A stretch of 64,000 bases of DNA from contig CM072344.1 of assembly GCA_036874045.1 (NCBI GenBank), forward strand, positions 9,148,501-9,212,500, given 5' to 3'. The stretch comes from Cymodocea nodosa (lineage: Eukaryota > Streptophyta > Magnoliopsida > Alismatales > Cymodoceaceae). The notes beneath the pieces were generated by a model. The model ran no database searches, had not been told where the DNA came from, and saw nothing but the letters and a program-made list of their open reading frames with translations. A program made the position numbers and the translations under genes. The number at the start of each line of letters is the position of its first letter. The stretch's first letter is position 1. Of the stretch, positions 36,645 through 48,199 are shown piece after piece.

Positions 36645-37025
36645 GAGATGACCATCATAGACTACATAGAGATGAGCGTCACGGACGATGAGGAGATGAG
36701 GAGATGAGCATCGTGGATTGCTCAGAGACGAGTGTCATGGATTGCGAGGAGATGAGCGTTGCAAATTGCGAGGAGATGAGTGTTGCAGACGATGAGGAGA
36801 CAATCAACAAGCACTACAAGGAGATTGTCGTAGACTATGCAGAGGCAAGCATTGCAGACTGTGAGGAGACAAGTGTCGCGAATGGTGAGGAGACGAGCAT
36901 CGTAGATGGCGAGGAGACGACCGTCGAGCACTATACTATCGTAGACTGTGTGGAGACGAGCATCGCAGATGGTGAGGAGATGAGCGTCATAGATAGTGAG
37001 GAGACAAGCATCGCGGTATGCTACT
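36645..37025 (+). repeat. 24-bp minisatellite, open in frame as an acidic octapeptide repeat
   Basis: About fifteen units of a 24-bp motif (consensus near gagacgagcatcgcagatgg plus a variable 'tgag') run between ORF1 and the right terminus of the PIF/Harbinger element. One unit is 21 bp and one is longer. In the plus frame it encodes repeats of E-(T/M)-S-(I/V)-(A/V)-D-x-E (for example ETSIADGE). The minus strand is also open over most of the span, a consequence of the 24-bp period, so coding is not implied. Confidence 0.85.
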
Positions 37026-37133
37026 GTCTCCAATAGGCTTGTGAACGTGGAGGAGTGGCATTTGCAAGCGAAAGATGAGAGCATCGGGTGGCATTTGCAA
37101 GTGGAAGATGGGAGTGTCGAGTGTTGGGCAAGA

Positions 37134-37183
37134 GTTGGGAAAATGAATTCGCACCTTTTGAGTTGGGAATTCATTTTCCCAAC
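37134..37183. repeat. perfect 17-bp inverted repeat with 16-nt loop
   Basis: The left arm 37134-37150 (gttgggaaaatgaattc) is the exact reverse complement of 37167-37183. It lies about 120 bp inside the right terminus of the PIF/Harbinger element and may be a subterminal transposase-binding feature or a small foldback. Confidence 0.9.
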
Positions 37184-37301
37184 TTTTACATGTTTGGGAA
37201 TTCAATTTCTTTGAATTCCAAGGTGTATGAACACCTCTTCTCTCGGAATCTAATAGAAAAAATTTTCAATTCCATTAGATTCTGAGTGTACAAACCCCCT
37301 A

Positions 37302-38160
37302 TTAGAGTCAAAAGGAAAGAATCCTAAAAGGGATCTGACTTTTGAGGTTGAAACAGACTTAGAAGTCATTAGTTATTCCAATAAAGATTTACTTTTGTTG
37401 ACTAGAAAATTTAGAAATTTATTGAAGAAACATAGGAAATTTAGATTAGCAAAGATATTTAGAGAAGTAGTCATTTCAAAAAGAGAAAATCATATGTTAT
37501 AAATGCAATAAGGCAAGTCACTTTCAAATTAACTACCCTCTCAACAAGAATAAGAAGAAAAAGAACTTTAGAATAGACAAAAACAAAAAGTTCAAAAGGA
37601 GAAGAGCATTGCAGGTGATGTAGGATGACTTCTTTTCTTTATAAGGTAAAGATAAGAAGGATTCAACATCTGAAAGTGAATCCTCATCAAGTTTAGATTC
37701 AGAAATAGAAAATATAGCAAATGTGTGTTTTATGGCTAATTGTAGTGAGGTATTTTCTAATCTTGATGCTAGTTATGATAATTTTAATGTATTACCGGTT
37801 AAATATAATAAACTAGCTAAAAATTATAAAAGATTAAAATTAGAAGAAAAGAATATTAGGAAATTACTAGATGAATTTGAAACTAAAATTGATTTTTTGA
37901 AATATAATAAACTAGCTAAAAAGTATAAAATATTAAAATCAGAAGGAAAGAACATTAAGAAATTACTAGATGAATCTAAAACTAAAATTGATTTTTTAAA
38001 TACTACGTTGAATAAATTTAAGGAAGAAAATCAAAAGCATGTATAGGAAATTTCAAAGTTTAAAATAATTGAAAAGGACTTACAACTTAATTGGGAAAAT
38101 TTAATTGCTGATTGTTCAGACTTGAAATTATGCAATTTTTATAAGTTAAATCATGCATTT
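37302..38160 (+). pseudogene. gag, second part (SIRE-type Copia)
   Basis: Resumes the gag region across the PIF/Harbinger insertion. Visible parts are a Lys-rich segment, a decayed CCHC knuckle (around 37500-37545) and a Lys/Asp-rich coiled-coil segment (LEEKNIRKLLDEFETKIDFL repeated as SEGKNIKKLLDESKTKIDFL, about 37830-38010). The repeat has a 108-bp period. The rest of the Copia element is not found downstream in this orientation. It is a broken fossil. Confidence 0.78.
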
Positions 38161-39312
38161 TATCGAATTCAAGTTGCCATTAATATGATTTAATATGGAA
38201 TGATATGTTAAGTATAATTTCAAGCTAATGCATGTTTTATACGTAATTAATTGATGCATACATTTTATTTTAATAATCAATGAACTAACTATGTTGGTTA
38301 TCACTTTACCAATGAGTTTGTCATGTGAACTACACATGTAACTCGTTGGGTCAACACAACTACATGCATTGGGTTGCATGTTTGAATAGTAATATCTTGT
38401 GCTATGATTTATATACAGGTATAAAACACATCACGAAGAAGTATTTTTATAGAATGCAATTATATTTTGTTAAAGATGATTTTTATGTTAATTGCAAGTG
38501 TTGTCTTTGTATGTGTTAATTATATATTCGTGCATAATCTATTTTATATGAGTAGTCAGTTCGTTGGTTAACTAAATAACCAACAAACTAACTCCATTGG
38601 TAACATTGTTTACTAATGATCGTATTTTTAGTATTTCATAGATTTTTATTAAAAATGTTTATTGTTGACTAAGAGATTTACCAACGATGGAATCATTGGT
38701 TAACTAGTTTACCAATGATTGCACATTTTAGGTATTTTTGCAATCTTAGTTTATTTCGTTCCATTGTTGAGAATGTATTGAAATTTTGATTATTTATGAA
38801 ACACTTAAAGATTTATATCTTTTTTATTTATCAATGGATACAACAGGAATTTTACATGTATTAAAGTAGTTGCAGAAAGTAGATAAATTTATTTTCTAGG
38901 AAATGAAGAATGTGGTTAGCATGGAGAAGAACATAGGTTATATGGAGAGTTTTTATTTGCTAGAAGCATCGAAGTTAGTAGGTTGTATTCGTAGTAACTA
39001 CTGTTGTAATTGACAATGCAACGCTCTATCTCCACTTACAGGAACGTGGTCTCATCTCGATACTACCATATAAGGGAACATGGAAACTGCATTGAACTCT
39101 CTCCCTCTTTGTCCAATGTTGTTCCAATGCATATCTAGTTTAGAACTTCTGCAATCGACTCATCCAATTCTTCTCTAGAGGAGATTAACAACCTCTTCTT
39201 CATTCTCCACCATAATGTGGTCACTACAAGCTTCTCTAACCTAAGCACATTCTTGAAGGAAAGTCTCTCAATGCTAGTTGCTTCCCTCTATAGCTTCATA
39301 CCATGAAATTTA
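38161..39312. repeat. unassigned LTR-like DNA with short palindromes
   Basis: No coding content. It contains phrases such as 'ttcgttggttaactaaataaccaacaaac' (38570), 'cattggtaac' and 'accaatgattgc', similar in style to the palindromic phrases of the nearby LTRs, then a more GC-rich stretch (39000-39300). It may be a diverged LTR, but no end could be fixed. Confidence 0.4.
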
Positions 39313-39600
39313 TGTGAGTGGTATTATGTTTTGATGATGTGTGCAAAACGTAAGTAATCATATTTAATCAATTATTATTGTTTGTGAAAGTAAATTAAGA
39401 ACATCAATTAATACAAAAAAAGTTTAATGTTATATATACTTGTCTATAATGCATAGATATTAATTAAAACAACTTGAGCCTAAAATCAACAAAGTTAAAT
39501 GTATGCTCAGATATTAATTTTTGTTTAAAGACAAGGAACGTAGAATAAGCTCTGATATTAATTAAGTTGGTATCGATTTTATATTAAAGATTATTAACAG
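39313..39600 (+). repeat. 5' part of an LTR (family of 39615-41270)
   Basis: The segment 'tgttttgatgatgtgtgc' to 'cttgtct' matches the start of the LTR at 54744 and the complement of 41130-41270. It is a truncated copy in the opposite orientation to its neighbour. Confidence 0.65.
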
Positions 39601-39614
39601 ACTATAATACCACT

Positions 39615-41270
39615 TGCAGGATCAAATGGCTACACAAGAGGAGGGTGAATTGTGTTTTTCAACATATTTAAGTATAATTAAAACTTCAAAATTAAAAACA
39701 AGTCGAGACATTGTTTTAATCAAATCATTTTATTCAAGGTTTCAATTACAATATACAATTCAATTCTCCTTAGAAATTGTAGATGCAATTATATAATGAT
39801 ACCATGTTTCATCTAATCAATTTCATAACTACAAACAGAGAAAACTAATTTACGGAATTTAAAACATTTCTCTCTGTTTGAGATTTTTCTTCTTCTTCTT
39901 CTTTTGCAATTCTTTAGTGACAAATATCTGACTTTCTTTGCTTCACAAAATTTGCTTTCTTCTGATTCTTCAAATCTTTAGTGACATATATCTTACTTTC
40001 TCTTCTTCATTGAATTTTCTTCTATTTGAGAGCTTTTCCCTGGAGAGGTGTTTTGATCCTTGAAAATATTTTTCATTTGGTGTGTAGGGATGATTGATCA
40101 ATGAGAATTCTATGCCTTTTATATTGTATATTCATTTCATGCATATCCTCCATGTTTAACCACAATCAGTTTTCCACTCTTCACAGCTTCTCTTTTTCCT
40201 TCATTGAAATACACACATTCTGATCCACGTTTTCCTTTCGAATTTTCTTTAATCATCAATCCTAGATCTCTGAAAAATTTCCTACAAAATAAACTTTCTC
40301 ATCCAAAATTTTTCATCAAGTGTAATAACAAGTCGTTGTGTTAATGTTAATTAAATGAGTAAAACACGTAGATTTATAACTTCATGTATCTAACTTAAGG
40401 AGTTCATCATGTGCCAAATCACGTGACAAGTATTGTAGCTAACTCAATGAACTAAGTCTGTGGTATTATGCTAACTCAACGAACCAGCTTCATGGTGTTA
40501 TGTTAACTCAACGAACCAGCTTTGTGGTATTACAGTCAACTCAACGAACCAGTAATAAATAAATGTTTTAAATAATAAAGTATTTACCACATGCAATAAT
40601 AATAACTTTAAGTTTATAATGCTAACCTAATGTGTTGCCTTAGTGTTCAATATAGCAACTCAATGCGTTTAGTTATGTTAACTTAGTGTTCAATATAGCA
40701 ACTCAATGCGTTTAGTTATGTTAACTTAGTGTTCAATATAGCAACTCAATGCGTTTAGTTATGTTAACTTAATGAGTTAAACATGTGCAACTCATGTGAT
40801 ACAATATAACATTCGTAAACTTTAATTTCATCACGTGCATAATACTAACTAATGAGTTTGTCTCTTCATTTTAACCTTTTTCTCACTAACTTAACGAGTT
40901 CTCATGTAATCTATTTTAACCTTTAAGCCTATAACTCAACGAGTTCTCATGTGACCTTTATACAAATAATGCACTAACTCAACGAGTTGTCTTAACGTGC
41001 ACTATACATGATACAGAAAATATAACTTCAAAACATATCATGCTTTACAATAAAAATACATGTTAACGTTTAGTTAAATGAAAAGTTAGTATAACTTAAC
41101 AACTAGTTATTTAACATAGCATAAATTCAGATCCATTACAGACAAGTATTTATATCAGTAAATTTTTTCTGTATTAATTAATGTTCTAAATTTACTTTCA
41201 CAAACAATAGTAATTGAGTAAATATGATTACATTTGTTTTGCACATATCATCAAAACAAAATACTCAACA
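39615..41270 (-). mobile_element. LTR (TGTTGAGTATTTTG family), inverted copy
   Basis: Read on the minus strand it begins TGTTGAGTATTTTG (complement of 41257-41270) and ends with 'tagccatttgatcctgca' (complement of 39615-39632). It is homologous along its length to 54744-56298. It contains many 'aactcaacga' and 'acttaacgagt' phrases and two CACGTG sites. No matching 5-bp duplication was found, and no internal region is attached, so it is a rearranged or solo LTR. Confidence 0.8.
40641..40769. repeat. three perfect copies of a 43-bp tandem repeat
   Basis: 'tagtgttcaatatagcaact' begins at 40641, 40684 and 40727. The three 43-bp units are identical. The sister LTR at 54744-56298 has only one such unit (about 55200-55250), so the expansion is specific to this copy and recent. 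Confidence 0.93.
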
Positions 41271-41620
41271 TGAACAATTATCCATTACTATACATAAAAC
41301 TCGAATATTTATCATAACTCTTCTAGTTTTGTCACCTACAAAACACGTGATTTAAAACATTAGTCCCTTTATAAAACTCAAATAGTTATCCATTACTATA
41401 CATAAAACTCGAATAGTTATCAATTATCTATATATAAAACTTGAATAGTTATCATAACTCTTCTAGTTTTTCAAAGCTGCATATGAAAAACACGTGAAAA
41501 CTTATAACTTTTAAAACACATGTGCATAAATCATAACTATACGAGTTTTTTAACAATAACTCTTCAACTTTTTATACACTTAATCTTAACTATATGACTT
41601 TTCACTTAACCTTTGAAATT
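41271..41620 (-). repeat. SIRE-type LTR fragment, inverted
   Basis: The complement reads the middle part of the LTR at 29404 and 42085, including 'aaaactcgtatagtta', 'cacgtgttttgtag' and 'aagagttatgataa'. It is interrupted by the LTR at 39615-41270. Boundaries are approximate. Confidence 0.65.
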
Positions 41621-42084
41621 AATTCTTCTCGTCTTTCTTCCTTCTTGAACTCTACTTTAAGAATGAAATTTGCAATGTCTTCAATTCTTCCTATAAAATC
41701 ATATAAGATATCTTTCCATGAAGCATATTTTATATAATAATTATCATATATCAATTTATGCATTCTTTAACCATTTAAAATATATAAAACCTTAAAATCA
41801 CAATTATCATACATTCTTCATTAAATCACATATAATTGCAATTATAATCTATAAGATGCATAAATTATCATATAAAAAAATGTAAACTTTGAAGTCTAAG
41901 CACACCCCATACCTAAGATTTGCTAGTCCCTTAGCAAAATTTAAATATCACATAAATAACGATTAAGAAGAAGAAACTTACAAAACTTTTGTAAAACTAA
42001 TATAAGAGAAAAACATATCCAGAAAATTCCAAATATTGATAAGTCAACTCTTACAAGAATTTAGAATTCTTGCCTTAGCTTGTT
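41621..42084. other. AT-rich DNA, nothing recognised
   Basis: No coding content, terminal repeats or known element parts were seen. Confidence 0.35.
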
Positions 42085-42836
42085 AGGAATTTTGTTTTGA
42101 TGATAAATGCTTCATTAAAGTTTTTAAATAAGTCTAAATAATATTTTTTAAGTATAATAGTCATGTAATTAAATGTTGACAAGTTATTGGAAAGTTTCAT
42201 TTAAAATTTTGGATAGTTAACTTTCAGATATTAGATTTTCGAATAGTTAAAGTTTTCGGATAGTTAGATTTTCGAATAGTTAAAGTTTTCGAATAGTTAA
42301 CGTTTCGATTTAGTCGAAGAGTTATATTAAAAACTCGTATAGTTAAGTTATCTACACGTGTGTTTTTAATGTTTTAACTTATCACGTGTTTTCCATGTGC
42401 ATTCGGTAATGAAAATCGAAGAGTTAGATAATTGTTTGAGTTTTTATATGTATGGATAGATAACTGTTTGAGTTTTATAAAATGACTAATGAATAGATAA
42501 GTTTTCCATGTTCAGTCACGTGTTTTGTAAGTGCAAAAACTCGAAGAGTTATAGATAAGTGTTCGAGTTTTTTACAAGACTTAAAGGACAAGTGTTTGAC
42601 TAAAACAAAGACTTAGAATATATTCTACAAAACTCCAGGAAGATAAAGTTTCAGTGAATCTACGAGTGGAGATCGTGGAAATTCAAAATGATAGTGGAGA
42701 ATGTGGAAATTTCAAAAGTGATAGTAGACATAGTGGAAATTCAAAAAGATAGTGGAAATCGTGGATAATTTGAATTTGAAATTAGTACGTGGATTATGGA
42801 TTATGGATTAAGGATTAAGTGGATGAATGTTTAGAA
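42085..42836 (+). repeat. SIRE-type LTR, 5' two-thirds
   Basis: Starts TGTTAGGAATTTTG and follows the LTR at 29404 through 'ggattaagtggatgaatgt', where the similarity ends and Gypsy LTR sequence takes over. It has three CACGTG sites (42355, 42383, 42517). Confidence 0.8.
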
Positions 42837-42844
42837 TGAAAAAG

Positions 42845-44749
42845 TGCATAATATTAATGGTTAAATGATGGTTAATTGCATAATATTTAGCTTATCATAT
42901 GAGAATTAAGTCATTATGCTATAATTGTACTGTTATATGCTTTAATGAAGTAATCTGCATAATTTAAAGGAATTAACATTAATCAAGTATATTTTTGAAT
43001 TGTCGGTGAGTTGCAAGTTTTTAATTCTTAAGTATCTGAATTTTTTATTATTTCGGAGAGTTATATTGCATGTACTGGATAGTTATGTTTTTAACGATAG
43101 AAGAATATTTTATTATTTGCTGGAATACACATGTTGAAACCATAATGCATGACTTAAGTGAATTTTCAGTGAGTTATCTGGTAACTATCTGAAATGCATC
43201 TGAGCATCAAATAGTTAGGGTTTTTAAGTATCCGAAATATCTGAACTAGTTATTTCTTTATTACACGTGTTTTATAGTTAAATCAACAAAGTAAGTCCGT
43301 TGAGTTATTTGTAACTCCACGGACCATTTATTTTCTAATATGCCATTGTAGTAGTTGCAAAAATAGGACATTCGAAGGAAAATCATGATTACACATATGA
43401 CGTAGGAATTCACTCATAGAATGAAGAAGAAATCACCATCATTGATATGAATGAAGGAAATCCAACCGATCATCTAAGTAGAAGCAGTTACTACAGAAAG
43501 AAATATAAAGGAAGAGGAGAAAGACGAAGAAAGTGTGTGTGTAGAGGTGGAGGACCACACTAACTACAGGAAGCATCGGAAGTTCCTTGAAGCTCCACAC
43601 CACCACCAAAATCACCAACCATTAGAGGTCTGTGAGAATATTTTCTTGATGTCGAGTCGATTTCGAGCCAAACACGGTGGCTGACAACCATTGTGAGGAG
43701 TGATTGCGTCGCGGTAAGGGAAGCCATTTTCACTAAGCACCGACTCATATCTCAGGAGATCGTAAAGCTTCTAGCCTTGGTTTCGAGTTGATGCCAATAT
43801 GCTGAAGAGGAGATCATCTTACAATTCTTGATTCGCGATTCTATAGGAAGAGGAGGTAAGATTGTAAGTGATTAAATTTTCAATGGTGTAATCGCATCGC
43901 ATGTAGTGAAAGAAGTTTTTACTATCGATAAAGATTTTTACATTTCACCTTTCATTCATCTTTAGGAACATATCAAAACAAAAATACCAAAAACAACAAA
44001 TTATCTGTGTTTACATTTAGTATTAGAGTGTTGTATTGTTTGTTTTGTATCGTGATTAATGTTATCATTGTTAGTATTGTGAATGTTTTATGTTTGTTTG
44101 ATTCAGAAAATAGAAAATAGTTTTATAGTTTACTGAAATTGATTCATTCCAGATACTTAAAGATTTTAATGGTTACTATTTGAAATATTTGAATGTTAGT
44201 GTTGCTTAATGACAAATCTTACATTAAATAACATTAAAGAGCTTAATAGATGTTATTTACATTCTGTGGAATTGCCTAATGGTTGGCTGAATTCCTCTGT
44301 AAATAGTAGTATTTAACTGAAAAGGTAGGCTCGTGGAGTTAACTTAAATCCACGAGGTCAATCCATTGAGTTAGCCATAACTCCACGAACTAAGTCCGTT
44401 GTGTTAACTGTAACTCAATGGAGTGCTTAACTGAATACATCTAAACTCCAATATAAAAATCAAAATAGTACATAATTCTTACTCAATCTCTATGGGATCG
44501 ACCTATACTTACACACAAATACAATATACACTATGCACTTGTAGTTAAAAACACAAATTGGAATTGATATATAATTTGTGTGAAAGGTTGTTTGTTTACT
44601 TCTAAAAGTAATTATTTATATAAGCATAAAAACAAATTAAACAAGTTTTCTAGCATCGTTTAACAAATATAAGTTCATAAATCCAATACAACTCTTCTGG
44701 TGCTGTTGTATAAGCAAGTTTAAGAATTAACTTAACAACCCTAAACAAG
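42845..44749 (+). mobile_element. 5' LTR of an Athila-like Gypsy element
   Basis: The 3' boundary is set by the primer-binding site at 44755. The 5' boundary is approximate, where SIRE LTR similarity stops. An inverted copy occupies 61938-64000; shared parts include the 'ggtttcgagttgatgcc' region, the promoter-like 'gaaatataaaggaag', the 'attctgtggaattgcctaatgg' block and 'tgggatcgacctatacttac'. A palindromic segment near 44335-44420 alternates 'gtggagttaact' and 'taactccacga' phrases. Confidence 0.75.
43504..43510 (+). promoter_or_regulatory. TATA box of the Gypsy LTR (predicted)
   Basis: TATAAAG in the context 'gaaatataaaggaagagg' is conserved in the inverted LTR copy as the complement of 'cttttatatttc' (63086-63097). 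It is followed within about 50 nt by the GC-rich part of the LTR. Conservation between diverged copies supports it as the core promoter of the family. Confidence 0.55.
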
Positions 44750-44754
44750 TTTTC

Positions 44755-44772
44755 TGGTGTCGTTGCTGGGGA
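44755..44772 (+). other. primer-binding site, tRNA-Asp type
   Basis: 'tggtgtcgttgctgggga' matches the TGGCGCCGTTGCCGGGGA site (tRNA-Asp) of Athila and Tat-lineage Gypsy elements with a few transitions, of the kind expected from methylated-C decay. Confidence 0.8.
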
Positions 44773-46822
44773 TTGAGAAACTAAGCAACTGTGAGTGCGG
44801 TTTTGTTTTAATAGCAGGAGGAGTGTTGTGTGTTTTATTCTATAATTGAGAATATGGCATATGCTTATGCTCAAAGATTTCTGAAACCTGTAGTTAGCAT
44901 ATGTGAATTTTGCAATTTGGAAGGTCACGACATCTCTGATTGTTTGAAACTGAGACGATTGCAAATGGTTAGATCACATGAACAACAAATGAATTATAGT
45001 CAATATAATAGAGCTGAGTATGAGAATCCTATACTTTACCCAACTGATGGTCAGTTTAGAATGTATAATATGTTGAGAGACATAGAAGTTTGGGATAGGT
45101 ATGATAGAGTGGAGCGTAGCTTAAAGTAAAACATGGACAAACTGGAACAATATATCTGTCAACAACAAGAAGTCAACCAATTAAACTATAAGGAAGAATA
45201 TACAAAACCTAAAATTGATATTATATATGAAACTGAAAAAACCATAATGAAAATTGATTAAAAATTGAATGCAATGAGATTAAATGATCTGGAAAGAAAA
45301 CTAAAAGCATTGGATGAATTTACAATGAGATTACAAGTTATGCAATAGGAAAACACAAATGAAAACTTTAATGTTACAGAAGTGCATAATTTGCAAGATA
45401 TATAGACAAAAGAAGATACTAATGCAATAGAATTTAAAGAATACAATTTAAAACTAAAAATAGTTGAAGATCATAATCACGAAAATAAAATACAAGAACA
45501 TCATGAAAGTAATGAAAATCTGGAAGATATATGTATAACATTAAGATTTGGAACTGATATACCACCAAGAATTCAAAAAGAAAATAATATGAAGGTGGAT
45601 AAGAATAAAAATCAAAATGATAATGAAAATGTAATATCTGAAAATGTAGAAATCATTGAAGAAAAATCTGAATCTGAAAATGAGACTAAAAATGATTAAA
45701 CAAATGAAATGAAAGAAAAAGAATATTTTAAATCACAATCATTAGCACCCTATTCTGAAAGATTACAACAAACATTTCTTGAAAAACAAGAAACAATTAG
45801 AGAAATTTTTGAAAAAGTACAAGTTAACATTCTTTTGTAAGACTTATTGCAGAAAATGCCACCTTGTGCTAAATTTCTTAAGGATTGGTGTACTAAGAAA
45901 AGAGAGCGAAAGGTTTCAAGCAAAGTCTTTTTAGCTAAGCAAAGTAGTTCCCTATTTCTGCCACAAATTCCTAAAAAGTTATCTAATATTGGAATTCCTG
46001 TTATATCATGTACCATAGGAAATACCATTCTAGAAAGAACCTTAATAGACCTAGGTGCAGGTATAAATGTTATGCCGAGTGATATATTTACATCCTTAGG
46101 ATTAGAAGGCTTAATCCCTACTAGGACTGTTATTTAATGAGTTGATAGAAGTATAAGATACCTTAGAGGAAAAATAGAGGATGTCTTAATTAAAATCAAA
46201 AACTTCATATATCCTATTGATATTGTCGTTTTGGATTCTCAACAAATTAAACATAAAAATCATGACACATCTTTAATTTTGGGAAGACCATTCTTAGCAA
46301 CATCAAGGGCTGTTATAAATTGTAAAACTAAAGTAATGAAGTTAGCATATGGTAATGAGGATACTCAATTAAACATTTTCAAACCAGAAAAGTTTGAGGA
46401 GTTAGAAATGTCCTTACATACTATAGACTTTTTAGAGGATGAAGGAGATATGCTAGATGATGTGATTCAAGAAGAATTAAATAGGCAACTAAATTCTAAA
46501 ACTTTAGAAGAAAGTGAAAGCATAAATGTAGAAGGAGATCAAGAAGAGATTTATATAGAAAATGAAAATGTTCAATTAAAAACTAGAGCTTCTAATGGTC
46601 AACATTTAGATTTAAAACTTTTACCTCCTGAATTAACCTATATATTTCTAGAAGAAAAACGAACATGTCCAATCATTATTGCTTCAGATTTAAAAGAGGA
46701 TCAAATTGCTAAATTAAAAGATATAGTAAAAACTTATAAAGAGGCAATAGGATGGATGATGACTGATATAAAAGGGTTAAGTGCAACTTTATGCTGTCAC
46801 CACATATATTTAGAGGGAAATA

Positions 46823-47548
46823 GTGAAATGGTTAGATAATGACATAATTTATTTGATTTCTGATAACTCATGGGTTAGTCTAATCCATGTAGTTCCCAAG
46901 AAATTAGGATTAATAGTTATTAGGAATGAAAGTCAAGACTTGATACCTACTAGAATTCAATCAGGATGGAGAATGTGTATAGACTATAGAAAGCTGAATG
47001 CTGTGACTAGGAAAGATCATTTTCCCATACCTTTCATAGATCAAATGCTAGAGAAATTAGCAAGTCAAGAATATTTTTGTTTCCTAGACCGGTATTCAGG
47101 ATATAACCAAGTTTTAGTAGCATTAGAGGATCAAGAGAAAACAGCTTTCACCTGTCCTAATGGAACTTATGCTTTTAAGAGAATGTCATTTAGATTATGC
47201 AATGCACCAGCCACCTTTCAAAGGTGTATGCAGGGTATATTCACTAGAATGATTGAAGATTTTTTGAAAATATTTATGAATGATTTTATTGTTTATGGAA
47301 CTTCATATGAAGTGTGTTTAAACAATTTAGACCGAGTATTAAAACACTGTGTGGAAAAAAGTCTGGTTCTAAATTGGGAAAAATATCACTTCATAGTTAA
47401 ACAAGTAATAGTCTTGGGACATGTTTCAAAGAAAAGGTTGGAAGTAGATAAAGCTAAAATAGAAGTAATTTCTAATCTACCAGAACCTAAATCAGTAAAA
47501 GATATTAGATCATTTCTAGGACATACTGGATTTTATAGAAGATTTTAG
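46823..47548 (+). pseudogene. Gypsy reverse transcriptase part
   Basis: Landmarks: WVSLIHVVPKK; WRMCIDYRKLNAVTRKDHFP; PFIDQMLEKLA; SGYNQV; TAFTCPNGTYAFKRM; LCNAPATFQRCM; LGHVSKKRLEVDKAKI; and the start of the connection domain, RSFLGHTGFYRRF. These give a clear Ty3/Gypsy reverse transcriptase. It is part of the element above and is a fossil. Confidence 0.92.
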
Positions 47549-47689
47549 CAAAATAGCTAGACCTTTAACTAATCTATTAAAAGATGTCACATTCAACTTT
47601 GATAAAAATTGCAAAGAAGCATTTTTCAAGCTGAAAACTAGCTTAATTTCAACTCTTATAATATAAGCACCTGATTGGAGCCATCCATT

Positions 47690-48180
47690 TGAATTAATGT
47701 GTGATGCATCTGATTTTGCTGTAAGAGCAGTGTTGGGACAAAAGATAGAAAAATCTCTTAGAGTGATTCATTATGCAAGCAAAACTTTAAATGATGCTCA
47801 AGTTAATTATACAACTACTGAAAAAGAGTTGTTAGCTATTGTGCTTGCCTTTGAAAAGTTTAGATCATATCTAATTGGAGCTTAAGTGATAGTATACACA
47901 GATCATTCAGCTTTAAAGCCCCTAATAGCAAAGAAAGAGACTAAACCTAGATTGATCCGATGGATATTATTATTACAAGAATTTGATCTTGAAATTAAAG
48001 ATAAAAAATGTTGTGAGAATGTAGTAGCAGATCATTTATCAAGATTACAAATAGAAAAATCAAATATAGAAATTAAGGATAATTTTCTTGATGAACAATT
48101 AATGACCATGAACACAATGCTTTGGTATGTAAACATAGTTAATTACTTAGTTACTAGTTTAACACCTAAGGATTGGAATA
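47690..48180 (+). pseudogene. Gypsy RNase H part
   Basis: Shows LMCDASDFAVRAVLGQ, VIHYASKTLNDAQVNYTTTEKELLAIVLAFEKFRSYL, then [11 protein letters not shown] and [10 protein letters not shown]. This is the usual plant Gypsy RNase H block between reverse transcriptase and integrase. Fossil. Confidence 0.9.
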
Positions 48181-48199
48181 GACAGGATAAGAAATTGTT

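Larger units (their letters stand above)
31145..37301 (-). mobile_element. PIF/Harbinger DNA transposon inserted in Copia gag
   Basis: The ends are gggtctgtttgtgcattcag and the complement of the right end, tagggggtttgtacactcag. TTA flanks both sides (31142-31144 and 37302-37304). Inside, on the minus strand, are the two genes usual for this superfamily: a Myb/SANT-like ORF1 (about 33190-36139) and a DDE transposase (31742-33010). A solo LTR sits in ORF1. Without that LTR the element is about 4.3 kb. The Copia gag reading resumes on the other side, which confirms the boundaries. Both genes are decayed. Confidence 0.9.

Noticed and set aside
36722-37174. 150-residue minus-strand frame (LLTICDARLL repeats)
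   Set aside because: It is the opposite strand of the 24-bp minisatellite; a period divisible by three leaves several frames open without implying a gene.
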